A stretch of DNA of 48,995 bases from Thermomicrobiales bacterium (GTDB lineage Bacteria; Chloroflexota; Chloroflexia; Thermomicrobiales; UBA6265). Every line of letters starts with the position of its first letter. Position 1 is the first letter of the stretch. Location: NCBI GenBank assembly GCA_020432165.1, contig JAGQGU010000044.1:1-48995 (forward strand), in the 5' to 3' direction. This document shows, piece after piece, positions 25,456 through 34,824 of the stretch. The notes beneath the pieces were generated by a model. That model was not told the origin of the DNA, did no database searches, and saw nothing but the letters and a program-made list of their open reading frames with translations. Position numbers and translations under genes: made by a program.

Positions 25456-28119
25456 ATGTCGACACAGGGTACCGAACTCGCAAAAACATACAGTCCTGCC
25501 GAGGTCGAATCCGGCCTCTACGACTGGTGGGATACCCAGGGATATTTCCAGCCCAACGATTCCGATCTCACCGAAGGCCGCAAGCCATTTGTTATCATCA
25601 TGCCGCCGCCAAATGTGACCGGTGTGCTCCATGTCGGCCACGTCATGTTTGTGGCGCTGGAAGACATCATGATCCGTTGGCACCGCATGCAGGGCGATCC
25701 TACGCTGTGGGTGCCCGGTGCCGATCATGCAGGCATTGCTGGTCAGTGGGTGGTGGAGAAGCTACTGGCGCAGGAAGGACTCACGCGTCACGATCTTGGT
25801 CGCGAGAAGTTCCTCGAACGCGTCTGGGCGTATATGGACGATGTCCGACCCCAGATCCGCACGCAGATGAAACTCCTTGGTGCCAGTGCCGACTGGAGTC
25901 GATTCGCCTTCACCATGGATCCCGGTCCAGCCAAGGCCGTGCGCAAGGCGTTCAAGCATCTCTATGACAAAGGGCTCATCTATCGTGGTGAACGTCTGAT
26001 CAGTTGGTGCCCGCGCTGCAATACCGCCATCAGCGATCTCGAGGTGAAGTATCAGGATGTCCAGACCAGTCTCTGGCATCTGGCCTATCCCGTGGATGGC
26101 TCCGACGAGAAGATCATCGTTGCGACCACCCGACCGGAAACGATGCTTGGCGATACTGCCGTTGCGGTGAACCCGGATGATCCTCGCTATGCGCATCTCA
26201 TCGGTAAGCAGGTGCGGCTGCCCATCGTTGATCGCCTTATCCCGATCATCCCGGATGAGCATGTGGACAAGGAGTTTGGTACCGGAGCGGTCAAGGTCAC
26301 TCCCGCTCACGATCCGAACGACTTCGAGATCGGCAAGCGTCACAATCTGCCATTCATCACCATGTTGAACAAGGATGCGACGATCAACGCCGAGGGCAAG
26401 GAGTTCGAAGGACTCACCAACATCGACGGTCGCAAGGCCGTGGTGCAGCGCTTTGAGGAACTCGGCTTGTTGGTCAAGATCGAACCCTACAGCCATAGTG
26501 TCGGCCACTGCGATCGTTGTGGCACTGTGATTCAGCCGATGATCAGCGATCAGTGGTTCGTGCGCATGGACGAACTGGCACGGCCTGCTTATGAGGCGGC
26601 GCAGAACGGGCAGCTTAGCTTTGTGCCGGAGCGCTTCAAGGGTGTCTACGACAACTGGTTGGAAAACATTCACGACTGGACGATCTCGCGTCAGCTCTGG
26701 TGGGGGCATCGTATTCCCATCTGGACCTGCCTGGATTGCGGTCACAAATGGGCGAGTGAGGACGAAGTCGAGACCGCCTGCCCGGAGTGCAACAACACTC
26801 ATGTGGTTCAGGATCCGGATGTGCTGGATACCTGGTTCAGCTCTGGCCTCTGGCCGCTGAGCACCTTGGGTTGGCCGGATGATACTGAGGATTTGCGCCG
26901 ATTCTATCCGGGTTCGGTGATGGAAACCGGCTACGAAATCCTCTTCATCTGGGTTGCCCGAATGATGTTCTTTGGTTTGGAACTGAAGGGAGAAGCGCCG
27001 TTCCACACGGTCTATCTGCACGGTATCGTCCGCGATATCGAAGGCGCCAAGATGTCCAAAACCAAGGGCAATGTGATTGATCCGATCACCGTCTCGGATG
27101 AGTACGGTGCTGATGCTCTGCGATATACCCTGGTGACCCAGGCGAGCCCAGGCAATGACAGCCGTCTTAGCCTTCAAAAGGTCGAGGCGAGTCGAAACTT
27201 CGCCAACAAGCTCTGGAACGCGACCCGGTTCGCGCTGCGCACCATCGGCGAGCATGAAATCGCGCTCGCCGCCGAAGGACCGTCGCGGCCGACGGAAGGC
27301 CTTGAACTGGCGGATCGTTGGATCCTGAGTCGGCTCGATGCCGTCACGGCTTCGGCAACACAGTTGATGGAGCGCTACCTCTTTGGTGAGGCGGGGCGTC
27401 AGATCAACGAGTTCATTTGGAACGAACTCTGCGACTGGTATATCGAAGCCAGCAAGGTGCGCAAGAACGAGGGAGAAGGAACGGTTGTTGCCCAGGTGCT
27501 GGCATTCACCCTGGAACGCAGTCTGAAGCTGCTGCATCCTTTCATGCCGTTCATCACCGAGCGTTTGTGGCAGCAGCTACCGCACAGTGGCGACAGCATC
27601 ATGATTGCTGCCTGGCCGGAGGCTGGTGCGCGTGACCTGGAAGCTGAAGAGGTGTTCACCACGCTGATGGATCTGGTGAGTTCTATCCGCAACGTGCGTG
27701 TCGAAGCTGGTGTGGAACCTGCGCGTTGGATCAGCGCAGCTGTTCACGCCGGTGGGTTGACCGAGCAGATGGAGAGCGCTCGTCGCGAGCTCGGATTCCT
27801 CGCCCGTATCGCCAACGACCAGTTGGTCATGACTGCGGATGCGCCCAGCAATGAACCCAACACCTTGAGTGCTCGCGCTGGTGATGTCACGGCTATCATG
27901 CCGCTGGCCGGTATGGTCGATCTCTCAGCCGAACGCGAGCGCTTGCAGAAAGAACTGGCAGAAGCGGAGGCGGAGAAGGGGCGAGCCGAAGCTCAACTTG
28001 GCAACAAGGGATTCGTGGATCGCGCACCGGAGAATGTCGTGCAGGTGCAACGTGACCGGCTGGCGCGCGCAACCGAGCAGATTGCCCAGATTACGGAGCG
28101 TTTGAGTGTGTTAAGCTAG
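25456..28119 (+). CDS. valS: Valyl-tRNA synthetase
   Basis: The 887-residue class I synthetase charges tRNA-Val and edits threonyl mistakes through its CP1 domain. The HIGH-type motif is PPPNVTGVLHVGHVMF, and the tRNA-side loop is EGAKMSKTKGNVIDP (KMSKT instead of KMSKS). The editing domain contains TTRPETMLGDTAVAVNP. Two zinc-ribbon-like CxxC sets are seen (CPRC; CLDCG with CPEC). A C-terminal coiled coil (ERERLQKELAEAEAEKGRA) ends the protein, as in ValRS. The frame stays open to 25339, but that stretch overlaps the T-box and its terminator. The ATG at 25456 with GGAGA 5 nt upstream is therefore chosen. It is controlled by the T-box leader and followed by an MFS gene 28 nt on. Confidence 0.97.
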   Translation: MSTQGTELAKTYSPAEVESGLYDWWDTQGYFQPNDSDLTEGRKPFVIIMPPPNVTGVLHVGHVMFVALEDIMIRWHRMQGDPTLWVPGADHAGIAGQWVVEKLLAQEGLTRHDLGREKFLERVWAYMDDVRPQIRTQMKLLGASADWSRFAFTMDPGPAKAVRKAFKHLYDKGLIYRGERLISWCPRCNTAISDLEVKYQDVQTSLWHLAYPVDGSDEKIIVATTRPETMLGDTAVAVNPDDPRYAHLIGKQVRLPIVDRLIPIIPDEHVDKEFGTGAVKVTPAHDPNDFEIGKRHNLPFITMLNKDATINAEGKEFEGLTNIDGRKAVVQRFEELGLLVKIEPYSHSVGHCDRCGTVIQPMISDQWFVRMDELARPAYEAAQNGQLSFVPERFKGVYDNWLENIHDWTISRQLWWGHRIPIWTCLDCGHKWASEDEVETACPECNNTHVVQDPDVLDTWFSSGLWPLSTLGWPDDTEDLRRFYPGSVMETGYEILFIWVARMMFFGLELKGEAPFHTVYLHGIVRDIEGAKMSKTKGNVIDPITVSDEYGADALRYTLVTQASPGNDSRLSLQKVEASRNFANKLWNATRFALRTIGEHEIALAAEGPSRPTEGLELADRWILSRLDAVTASATQLMERYLFGEAGRQINEFIWNELCDWYIEASKVRKNEGEGTVVAQVLAFTLERSLKLLHPFMPFITERLWQQLPHSGDSIMIAAWPEAGARDLEAEEVFTTLMDLVSSIRNVRVEAGVEPARWISAAVHAGGLTEQMESARRELGFLARIANDQLVMTADAPSNEPNTLSARAGDVTAIMPLAGMVDLSAERERLQKELAEAEAEKGRAEAQLGNKGFVDRAPENVVQVQRDRLARATEQIAQITERLSVLS

Positions 28120-28147
28120 CGGCGACGGGGGTCGGGAGTGAATATGC

Positions 28148-29395
28148 GTGCGTAAAGTCGGTAATGCGCGGCCATTGTGGTGGCTGCTTGTTTCGAATTT
28201 CATTTCGTCCTCCGGGAATATCTTCTCTAATCTCGCGATCCCCTGGTTTGTGTTGGCCACCACCGGTAGCGCCGCCAGAATGGGTGTTGTGGTGGCCGCG
28301 GGGACCATTCCCACGATCTTGGTCGGTATCTTCGGGGGCGCACTAATTGACCGCTTCGGATACCGTGCCACGAGTATCGTGTCGGATATGGCCAGCGCCA
28401 TCTCTGTGCTCTCGATTCCATTGCTGCACGCCACGATTGGTCTCGAGTTCTGGCAACTCATTGTGCTGGTTGTGCTCGGTGCCGCATTGGACGCACCTGG
28501 ACGGACAGCCCGTCGGGCTCTGTATCCGGAGTTGATAGAACTGTCCGGGATAGCATCGGATCGAGCCAATGCGCTCTACATGACCTCGTCACGCACTGCG
28601 GATCTGCTGGCACCACCGGTGGCTGGTGTCATGATTGCTGCCATCGGCGCAGCCAATCTGCTCTACGTCGATGCTGTTTCGTTTGTGATATCCGCAGCGA
28701 TTATGGTGGCAGCCATACCCACCATCCCGCTTGCTGGTCCGGTGAGCAAGTTCGCGAACATGCGAGAGTATCTGGTTGAGGTCAAGGACGGTTTTCGGTT
28801 TCTTCGGAGCCGCGAGGTGCTTTTCTGGATGCTTGTCAGTTTCTCCGTGGGGACCTTGGTGGCAGAGCCCATCTACTCGGCGATTCTGCCTGTCTACTCC
28901 CGCGAGATTCTGAAGAGTTCAGTGGCTCTGGGATTCATCTTCTCCGCTCTGGGAATCGGTTCACTACTTGGCAATGTGCTCTATGCCTGGATTGGTGAGA
29001 AGGTGAGTCGATCTGCGGTTCTTCTCGGCGGATTCACGGTCCGGGCGCTCGCCTTCTCGGTGATGATCCTGAAACCCGATTGGTGGGTGGTCGCCCTCGC
29101 CATCTTCATGGGGGCGGTGGCCTTCGAGCCGATCAATCCCGTGTATATGTCCGTGCAACAGGAGGAGGTTCCTGCCGGGATGCGTGCTCGCGTCTTCGGC
29201 GCATCATCCGCGATGATGATGTGTCCGGCACCGATCGGTATCCTGATGTTCGGATTTCTGATGGAGGGACTTGGTATCGAGAAGACGCTCTATGTCTTCG
29301 TAGCACTCAATCTTCTTGTCCCGATAGGAATGGCTATGGTTCCCTCACTACGTTCAATCAAACGCCCCGAGACGCTGGAGAGCGCCCGTGCATAG
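28148..29395 (+). CDS. MFS transporter, multidrug/macrolide-efflux type
   Basis: The 415-residue protein has about twelve predicted membrane helices. The N-terminal loop GGALIDRFGYR between helices 2 and 3 is the MFS signature, and helix 1 contains SNFISSSGNIFSNLAIPWFVL, typical of the MefA/enterobactin-exporter-like (MFS_3/DHA3) group. Substrate is unknown. The GTG start at 28148 has GGGAG 9 nt upstream. It follows valS by 28 nt and overlaps the glycosylase gene by 8 nt, so it is probably in a valS-MFS-mpg-mutL transcription unit. Confidence 0.88.
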   Translation: MRKVGNARPLWWLLVSNFISSSGNIFSNLAIPWFVLATTGSAARMGVVVAAGTIPTILVGIFGGALIDRFGYRATSIVSDMASAISVLSIPLLHATIGLEFWQLIVLVVLGAALDAPGRTARRALYPELIELSGIASDRANALYMTSSRTADLLAPPVAGVMIAAIGAANLLYVDAVSFVISAAIMVAAIPTIPLAGPVSKFANMREYLVEVKDGFRFLRSREVLFWMLVSFSVGTLVAEPIYSAILPVYSREILKSSVALGFIFSALGIGSLLGNVLYAWIGEKVSRSAVLLGGFTVRALAFSVMILKPDWWVVALAIFMGAVAFEPINPVYMSVQQEEVPAGMRARVFGASSAMMMCPAPIGILMFGFLMEGLGIEKTLYVFVALNLLVPIGMAMVPSLRSIKRPETLESARA

Positions 29396-30017
29396 CGATT
29401 TCTTCAATCGCCATCCGGTCATCGTAGCGCACGACCTGATTGGCTGTGAGTTGACGATTGTTCGTGACGGGATTGTTACCGGCGGACGTATTGTCGAGAC
29501 GGAGGCGTATGCGGGGATGGGGGATCCTGCCTCGCATAGTGCCCGTATGAAGTTCGCCCGCGGTGTGTTGGCTGGTCCAACCGGTCGTCTCTACATCTAT
29601 CGCTCATATGGCATCCATCTCTGCCTCAACATCGTCTCCCATGAGGACTTGCTGGGCGGTGGGGTGCTGATTCGTGCTATCGAACCAGAGATCGGTATTG
29701 AAGCCATGCGCGAACGACGCGGTAATGTGCCTGATAACCAGTTGCTGCGTGGTCCGGGCAATGTCGGCCAGGCGCTGGCCATCTCCCTCGACGATATTGG
29801 CAAGCCGGTCGATGGTAGCAGCGACTATCTGCTGCGTCCTCCTGTCAGGCAAGGCCGCATCTACGCGGGCGAGCGCATCGGCATCAGCAAGGCGGTGGAG
29901 GCTCCCTGGCGTTTCTTCGATCCCGACTCCAGATCAGTTTCCAGTCATCGCCGGGGAGAAGAGGTGAGCATGGAGACGCTTCTCCAGCACCGCGACTGGC
30001 CGACTTCGGTAGAATAG
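29388..30017 (+). CDS. mpg: DNA-3-methyladenine glycosylase (AAG/MPG family)
   Basis: The 209-residue base-excision enzyme removes alkylated purines and hypoxanthine. The family core is present: GGRIVETEAYAGMGDPASHSA (with the catalytic Glu), GRLYIYRSYGIHLCLNIVS and the product-side segment LLRGPGNVGQAL. The GTG start at 29388 overlaps the MFS stop by 8 nt, with GGAG 7-9 nt upstream. mutL follows 37 nt downstream. Its products, AP sites, are substrates for endonuclease IV, also in this window. Confidence 0.94.
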   Translation: MHSDFFNRHPVIVAHDLIGCELTIVRDGIVTGGRIVETEAYAGMGDPASHSARMKFARGVLAGPTGRLYIYRSYGIHLCLNIVSHEDLLGGGVLIRAIEPEIGIEAMRERRGNVPDNQLLRGPGNVGQALAISLDDIGKPVDGSSDYLLRPPVRQGRIYAGERIGISKAVEAPWRFFDPDSRSVSSHRRGEEVSMETLLQHRDWPTSVE

Positions 30018-30054
30018 AGATTCGTAGAGACGATTCTCACCAACCGGACCATTC

Positions 30055-31800
30055 ATGCCCATTCAACTCCTGACAGACGAAACCATTGGCAAGATCGCAG
30101 CAGGCGAGGTGGTTGAGCGCCCTATGTCGGTGGTGAAGGAACTCATCGAGAACGCAATCGATGCCGGTGCCAGCCGCATCGATATCGAGATTGAGGAGGG
30201 CGGCAATAAGCTCATCCGCGTGATCGATAACGGCGTGGGTATGACCACGGACGAGCTACCCCTGGCAATCACGCGGCATGCGACCAGCAAACTCCGTAGC
30301 TTCGATGATCTGGAAACCCTGCATACGCTCGGCTTTCGGGGCGAGGCGTTGCCCAGTATCGGATCGGTTGCTGATCTCTCCATTCGGTCTGGTGCGACCA
30401 CTGGCGGCGGCTCAATCGTCGTTGACTACGGACGTGTTGCTCCGGCACGGGTTGATGCCGCACCGCGTGGTACCACAGTAACGGTCCGGGATCTCTTCGC
30501 GAACGTCCCTGCCAGGCGCAAGTTTCTCCGCCAGGCCAGCACTGAAGCCACGTATATCAATCGTCTTATTAGTGCCTACGCCTGCCATCGCAGCGACATT
30601 CAGTGGACATTGACCAACGATGGTCGCTCCGCGATCCGTACCGACGGTCGCGGTAATGATGAATCCGCTGCCATCGGTGTCTTTGGGAACGAACTGCGCG
30701 GGAATGTGTTGTTGCTCGGCGAGATGTCCGACGAGATGCGTGTACCCGGTGTTGAGGTGTCGGGCTGGATAAGTTCACCGGCTGTGCATCGGTCGCATCG
30801 GCAGAGCCTGCACTTCTTCGTAAATGGCCGCCTGATCCAGCATCGGGCGCTCACGTTTGCGCTGGAAGAGGCCTACCACAGCCTCTTGATGGTGGGACGG
30901 CATCCACTGGGGATGGTACGCATTGAGCTCGATCCTGCCATGGTGGACGTGAATGTGCATCCAACCAAGGCCGAGGTGAAGTTTGCTGATGAGCGTGCGG
31001 TCGCTCGTGCTGTGCAACGGGCAGCCCATGCGGCGTTGCTCAATCAGCAGAATGATGTCTTGCCGGAGATCACTTTCACCCCGATTCCGCGCGCAACGCT
31101 GGAACCGACACAGATCACGTTCTCCTCGGGAGCCGATCCTATCATGCTCGGCGGGATGCAGGAACTCGATTCACGCCGCCGTACCGAGCAGGAGGTAGAA
31201 GCACCCGCCCCTGCGACCCATTCGTCCGGGATTCCGGTTCTGCGCGTACTCGGACAAGTTGGTGCGACCTACATCATTGCCGAAGGTCCGCAGGGAATGT
31301 TCCTGATCGATCAACACGCCGCGCACGAGCGCATTATGTACGAAAAGATTCTGGCGCAGATGTTGGCCAAGAACATTGATCAGCAGCCGATGCTTGATCC
31401 CCTCGTCATCGAGCTCCCTCCAGATGAACTGGCTATCTTCGAGAAATCGACGGAGGAGTTGCAGCAGATCGGATACGATGTCGCACGCTTCGGTGATACC
31501 AGTATCATCATCCGCGCCATACCGGCGTTGGTGCGAAACGTCGAAATCAGCGAGCGCTTCCACGAGATACTCCGCGAGTTAGTCGATGGCGGAGCCGGTG
31601 ATAGCTGGATGGATTCGGTTGCCATCAGCGCCAGTTGCCACACCGCCATTCGTGCCGGTCAGCCGCTAAGCCTGCCGGAGATGCGGGAGTTGGTGGCGCA
31701 GCTCGAACGTTGCGAACATCCCCGTGCATGCGGACACGGTCGCCCGACGATGCTGCACATGAGCCAATCCGAGCTGGAGCGTCAGTTCAACCGCCGGTAG
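30055..31800 (+). CDS. mutL: DNA mismatch repair protein MutL (endonuclease-type)
   Basis: The 581-residue GHKL ATPase links MutS recognition to strand incision. N-terminal motifs: KIAAGEVVERPMSVVKELIENAIDAG-type motif I with Glu/Asn, VIDNGVGM and HATSKL, TLGFRGEALPSI. The C-terminal domain carries the nuclease motif DQHAAHERIMYEK and the metal-site segment CEHPRACGHGRPT. This MutL should therefore nick DNA itself, as in bacteria lacking MutH. mutS is not in the window; it is often adjacent in other genomes. The start ATG 30055 is preceded only by a weak site. Confidence 0.97.
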   Translation: MPIQLLTDETIGKIAAGEVVERPMSVVKELIENAIDAGASRIDIEIEEGGNKLIRVIDNGVGMTTDELPLAITRHATSKLRSFDDLETLHTLGFRGEALPSIGSVADLSIRSGATTGGGSIVVDYGRVAPARVDAAPRGTTVTVRDLFANVPARRKFLRQASTEATYINRLISAYACHRSDIQWTLTNDGRSAIRTDGRGNDESAAIGVFGNELRGNVLLLGEMSDEMRVPGVEVSGWISSPAVHRSHRQSLHFFVNGRLIQHRALTFALEEAYHSLLMVGRHPLGMVRIELDPAMVDVNVHPTKAEVKFADERAVARAVQRAAHAALLNQQNDVLPEITFTPIPRATLEPTQITFSSGADPIMLGGMQELDSRRRTEQEVEAPAPATHSSGIPVLRVLGQVGATYIIAEGPQGMFLIDQHAAHERIMYEKILAQMLAKNIDQQPMLDPLVIELPPDELAIFEKSTEELQQIGYDVARFGDTSIIIRAIPALVRNVEISERFHEILRELVDGGAGDSWMDSVAISASCHTAIRAGQPLSLPEMRELVAQLERCEHPRACGHGRPTMLHMSQSELERQFNRR

Positions 31801-31810
31801 AGGCTCGTCG

Positions 31811-32695
31811 CTATACGTCCGCTGCCAGAATCTCCTGTAACCGTGCGGTCGCTTCCTGCTGAAAAGCCAACTCTCGTTCTTCCTGAATGGACATCATCCA
31901 CATGAGTGCATCCAGATCACGCAGTCGTTTCAGGTCGTCCAATACGGCGTTCGTGAAGCGAGGGAGACCGGAGAATTCGGCATAAAGATCCAGCACGTGG
32001 TCATCGTCGTAGGCCGGATTCATCGCCAGACAGGCCAAATCCCAGGCATATGGTCCACTGCAGGAATCCTCCCAATCGATCCAGATGCAATCGTCGCCAA
32101 CTGCCATGGAGTTCTTTCGCTGGGCATCCCCATGGATAAGTCCGCCTGGTGGATCCAAAATCGTTATTCGATCCAGGCACCGAGAGAAATAATCATGAAG
32201 TCTCGAAAATGTCGAATCATCGACTATCCCGCGACGGGAGAGGCTCTGCAGGTTGTGCGGAGTACCTTCAGCAATGAGCGCGAACCACGGTTCGTCCAAC
32301 GATATGTCTGCACCGAGGCGATGGATCTCGGCCAGCGATGACACCATCGCCTCAATAGATGCCCCGGCGGTGATGCCATCGACCTTTCTCCAAAGAGAAA
32401 TCGGAAAACCATCGACCACATACACGTCGCTCACGGGTTCCTGTACGGGTGCTCCCCGTTCAACGAGCTCGCGGCAGATGTGTACCTCGCGGTGGTAAGC
32501 ATCAACAGGATCTTCGCGGACCAGATCGGCCAATGTTGCCGCTCGCGCGATGACACCAGAATTGCCCAGCTCGGCGACGGTGTTCCAGCGCTCGGAGAGG
32601 ATGGTCAGCTCGGTTTGCAGACCATGCTCCTCAGCCAGACGGCGAATAGCTTTTCTCGCCCGTTCCCGGCGATCAGTATCGTCCCCGGATGTCAT
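31811..32695 (-). CDS. APH/choline-kinase-like phosphotransferase
   Basis: The 294-residue protein has an aminoglycoside-phosphotransferase fold. The Brenner-type catalytic loop is GLIHGDAQRKNSM (catalytic Asp and Asn, about residues 185-200), and the metal-binding Asp lies in IWIDWEDSCSGPYAWDLACL. Such proteins phosphorylate hydroxyl groups on small molecules; antibiotic resistance is only one possibility. The start at 32695 overlaps the upstream glycosyltransferase gene by 23 nt, so the two are translationally linked. A sugar- or lipid-linked substrate is therefore a reasonable guess. Confidence 0.82.
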   Translation of the reverse strand: MTSGDDTDRRERARKAIRRLAEEHGLQTELTILSERWNTVAELGNSGVIARAATLADLVREDPVDAYHREVHICRELVERGAPVQEPVSDVYVVDGFPISLWRKVDGITAGASIEAMVSSLAEIHRLGADISLDEPWFALIAEGTPHNLQSLSRRGIVDDSTFSRLHDYFSRCLDRITILDPPGGLIHGDAQRKNSMAVGDDCIWIDWEDSCSGPYAWDLACLAMNPAYDDDHVLDLYAEFSGLPRFTNAVLDDLKRLRDLDALMWMMSIQEERELAFQQEATARLQEILAADV

Positions 32696-33425
32696 TGATC
32701 TTTACCTTCAATACATCCAGCACATTCTGGATCGTATCGGTCAGCGGATTTACCTTGCTCTGTTCTCCATATTCCCAGGTGATGGGGATGATGGCGATCT
32801 CATGGTCATACTTGCGTGCGAGGTAGAGCAACTCCACATCGAAGGCTGTTACGCGGGCGGTCCGTACTTCCCGGGCATCGCGGTAAAGCAACATTCGGGG
32901 CAGAACATCGTCGAGTGTGGCACGGGTGAAGACCTTGAATCCGCACTGGGTATCATCAATCCCGGGCAGGAGAAGGAGCCGCACAAGACCGTTGAAGATA
33001 CGTCCCATAACATGACGATAGGCTGGTTCATTGAGGCGATTCGAGCCCACACCTTCGCGCGATGCGATCGCCACACCCGCGCCGTTGCGCAGGGCTTCTT
33101 CACAGCGATCCCAGGTATCGAGCGGCGTGGCGAGATCGGCATCCATGAAGCCGACGATGTTCCCGCGCGCGGATTCCAGTCCGCTTAGCACCGTGGCGGC
33201 TTTACCACGATGCTTCTCCGCGAGAACGCGCACCATCGGCGTGTTGCTGGCAATCTCTTCAGCCAGGGCAATCGTATCGTCGGTGCTCCCGTCATCCACG
33301 ATCAGAATCTCGGCATCGCGACTCACGAAGAACGAAACAACCGCCTCAAGTGTGCGACCGATGCGGTGAGCTTCGTTGTAAACCGGGATGACCACGGTGA
33401 TTTCTGGCGTCGATTGTCCGTGCAT
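32673..33425 (-). CDS. GT2-family glycosyltransferase (polyprenyl-phosphate sugar transferase type)
   Basis: The 250-residue enzyme begins MHGQSTPEITVVIPVYNEAHRI at ATG 33425. It shows the GT-A fold landmarks: VVIPVYNE, ILIVDDGSTDDT and the metal-binding FMDADLATP. The downstream segment GIDDTQCGFKVFTR is characteristic of dolichyl/polyprenyl-phosphate glucosyl- or mannosyltransferases (Alg5/DPM1-like). No C-terminal membrane helices are present. An in-frame GTG at 33431 is an alternative start, and GGAGG lies rather far upstream of both. It overlaps the kinase-like gene. Confidence 0.85.
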   Translation of the reverse strand: MHGQSTPEITVVIPVYNEAHRIGRTLEAVVSFFVSRDAEILIVDDGSTDDTIALAEEIASNTPMVRVLAEKHRGKAATVLSGLESARGNIVGFMDADLATPLDTWDRCEEALRNGAGVAIASREGVGSNRLNEPAYRHVMGRIFNGLVRLLLLPGIDDTQCGFKVFTRATLDDVLPRMLLYRDAREVRTARVTAFDVELLYLARKYDHEIAIIPITWEYGEQSKVNPLTDTIQNVLDVLKVKINDIRGRY

Positions 33426-33546
33426 TGTCACCGTACGTATATGCCTCCTGACGGATTCGTCAGCGTGAAGTTTATCACGGGCACCTGGGTACTCCTGATC
33501 ACGCGTACAATGGAAATAACGGGTGGAATCGTCAGAAAGGGTCAGA

Positions 33547-33909
33547 ATGATCACCGCTTATCTCTACAGATCGTGCACCTCGTGTCGCAAGGCTGAAGTA
33601 CTCCTGAAAGAACTCGATGCTGAATTCGAGATACGGGAGTTCTTTAAGCAAAAGTTCACCGTGAAGGAACTCAAGGCCTTGCTCAAGCAGACGGGACTGA
33701 GTGTGAGCGATATCCTCTCTACACGCAGCACACCCTATAAGGAACAAAACCTCGCCGAGAAAGACCTCTCCGATAATGAGATTTTGGAGATGATGACTGA
33801 GGAGCCACGTCTGCTCAAGCGGCCGCTCCTGGTTTCGGGCATGGATGCAGTCGTGGGCTACAACGAGGATGCTATCCGCGCACTCGTCGCAAAGGATAAT
33901 GCCGTATGA
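33547..33909 (+). CDS. Spx/MgsR-like ArsC-family protein
   Basis: The 120-residue thioredoxin-fold protein has an N-terminal redox CxxC (YLYRSCTSCRKAEVLL). The central ISTRS-type segment reads DILSTRSTPYKEQNL, and the C-terminal core is LLKRPLLVSGMDAVVGYNEDAIRAL. These match Spx/MgsR more closely than plain ArsC. Spx binds RNA polymerase alpha and redirects transcription in oxidative stress in Firmicutes; transfer of that role here is inference. The extra C-terminal helix of Bacillus Spx is absent. ATG 33547 has AAAGG 6 nt upstream. It is coupled to nfo by an ATGA overlap. Confidence 0.82.
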   Translation: MITAYLYRSCTSCRKAEVLLKELDAEFEIREFFKQKFTVKELKALLKQTGLSVSDILSTRSTPYKEQNLAEKDLSDNEILEMMTEEPRLLKRPLLVSGMDAVVGYNEDAIRALVAKDNAV

Positions 33910-34757
33910 CACTGGACTTTGGTGTCCACGCCTCGGCCAGTGGCGGTGTGGACAAAGCGTTGCAGCGTGCGATTGACGTAACCGCAACCAGCTGTCAGAT
34001 CTTTAGCAAGAACGAGCGACAGTGGCTGGCTAAACCGCTTGATCCTGGAGTTGTTGAGAACTTCCACCGCGAGCGGGAACGTACCGGTATCAAGCAGATG
34101 GTGATTCACGATAGTTATCTCATCAATCTGGCTTCGCCAAAGGAAGACTTGCTGGAGAAGTCGATGGCGGCTTTCACCGATGAGTTGGAACGAGGCGAAC
34201 TGCTCAATATCCAGAATCTGGTCACACATCCTGGTGCGCATACGGGAAGCGGAGCCGATGCTGGCATCCGGACATTTGCGGAGTCGTTGAATCGCATCTT
34301 CGATGCATTGCCCGATAACCACGTCATCACCTGCCTGGAGACAACTGCAGGGCAGGGGACGACGCTGGGACGCTCCTTTGAGGAGATCGCGGCGATTATC
34401 GATCTGGTGGAAGACAAATCACGCGTGGGTGTCTGTTTCGATACCTGCCACACGTTCGCCGCTGGCTACGATCTTCGCAGCGAGGAGAGCACGGTCGCGG
34501 TTTTCGATGAGTTCGACCGTGTGATAGGTCTGGACAAGCTCCGCGTGCTCCACCTGAACGATAGCAAGCAACCGTTTGGAAGCAACAAGGATCGCCATGA
34601 TCATATTGGTCAGGGCGAGATCGGTCCTGCGGCCTTTACGGCCATCGTGAACGATGCGCGGCTCTCCGGTCTGCCGGGCATTATTGAGACAGAGGCAGGG
34701 GAGAAGAACGCCTTCGATCTTGTTAATCTCGCGACACTGCGCGGATATGTGAGATAG
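33906..34757 (+). CDS. nfo: Endonuclease IV (AP endonuclease)
   Basis: The 283-residue TIM-barrel enzyme cuts at abasic sites in base-excision repair. Zinc-ligand motifs are all visible: VTHPGAHTG (His), CLETTAGQG (Glu), VCFDTCHTFAAGYD (Asp, His), HLNDSK, RHDHIGQGEIG (Asp, His) and IIETEAG (Glu). The ATG overlaps the Spx-like stop (ATGA), so expression is coupled, suggesting a joint oxidative-stress response. A strong terminator follows. Confidence 0.97.
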   Translation: MTLDFGVHASASGGVDKALQRAIDVTATSCQIFSKNERQWLAKPLDPGVVENFHRERERTGIKQMVIHDSYLINLASPKEDLLEKSMAAFTDELERGELLNIQNLVTHPGAHTGSGADAGIRTFAESLNRIFDALPDNHVITCLETTAGQGTTLGRSFEEIAAIIDLVEDKSRVGVCFDTCHTFAAGYDLRSEESTVAVFDEFDRVIGLDKLRVLHLNDSKQPFGSNKDRHDHIGQGEIGPAAFTAIVNDARLSGLPGIIETEAGEKNAFDLVNLATLRGYVR

Positions 34758-34760
34758 ACG

Positions 34761-34797
34761 AAACATCCCCGGTCGTTCATCACGACCGGGGATGTTT
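34761..34797. terminator. Bidirectional terminator between nfo and nuoI
   Basis: A perfect 16-bp stem (34761-34776 with 34782-34797) has a TCATC loop and AAA/TTT flanks. It separates the convergent nfo and nuoI genes. Confidence 0.93.
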
Positions 34798-34824
34798 GAA
34801 TCGTTTCATGAGTCAAATGCAGAG

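Noticed and set aside
25762-27537. 591-codon open frame on the minus strand
   Set aside because: It lies entirely antisense to valS, has no start context or recognised domain, and mirrors the high-GC codon pattern of valS.
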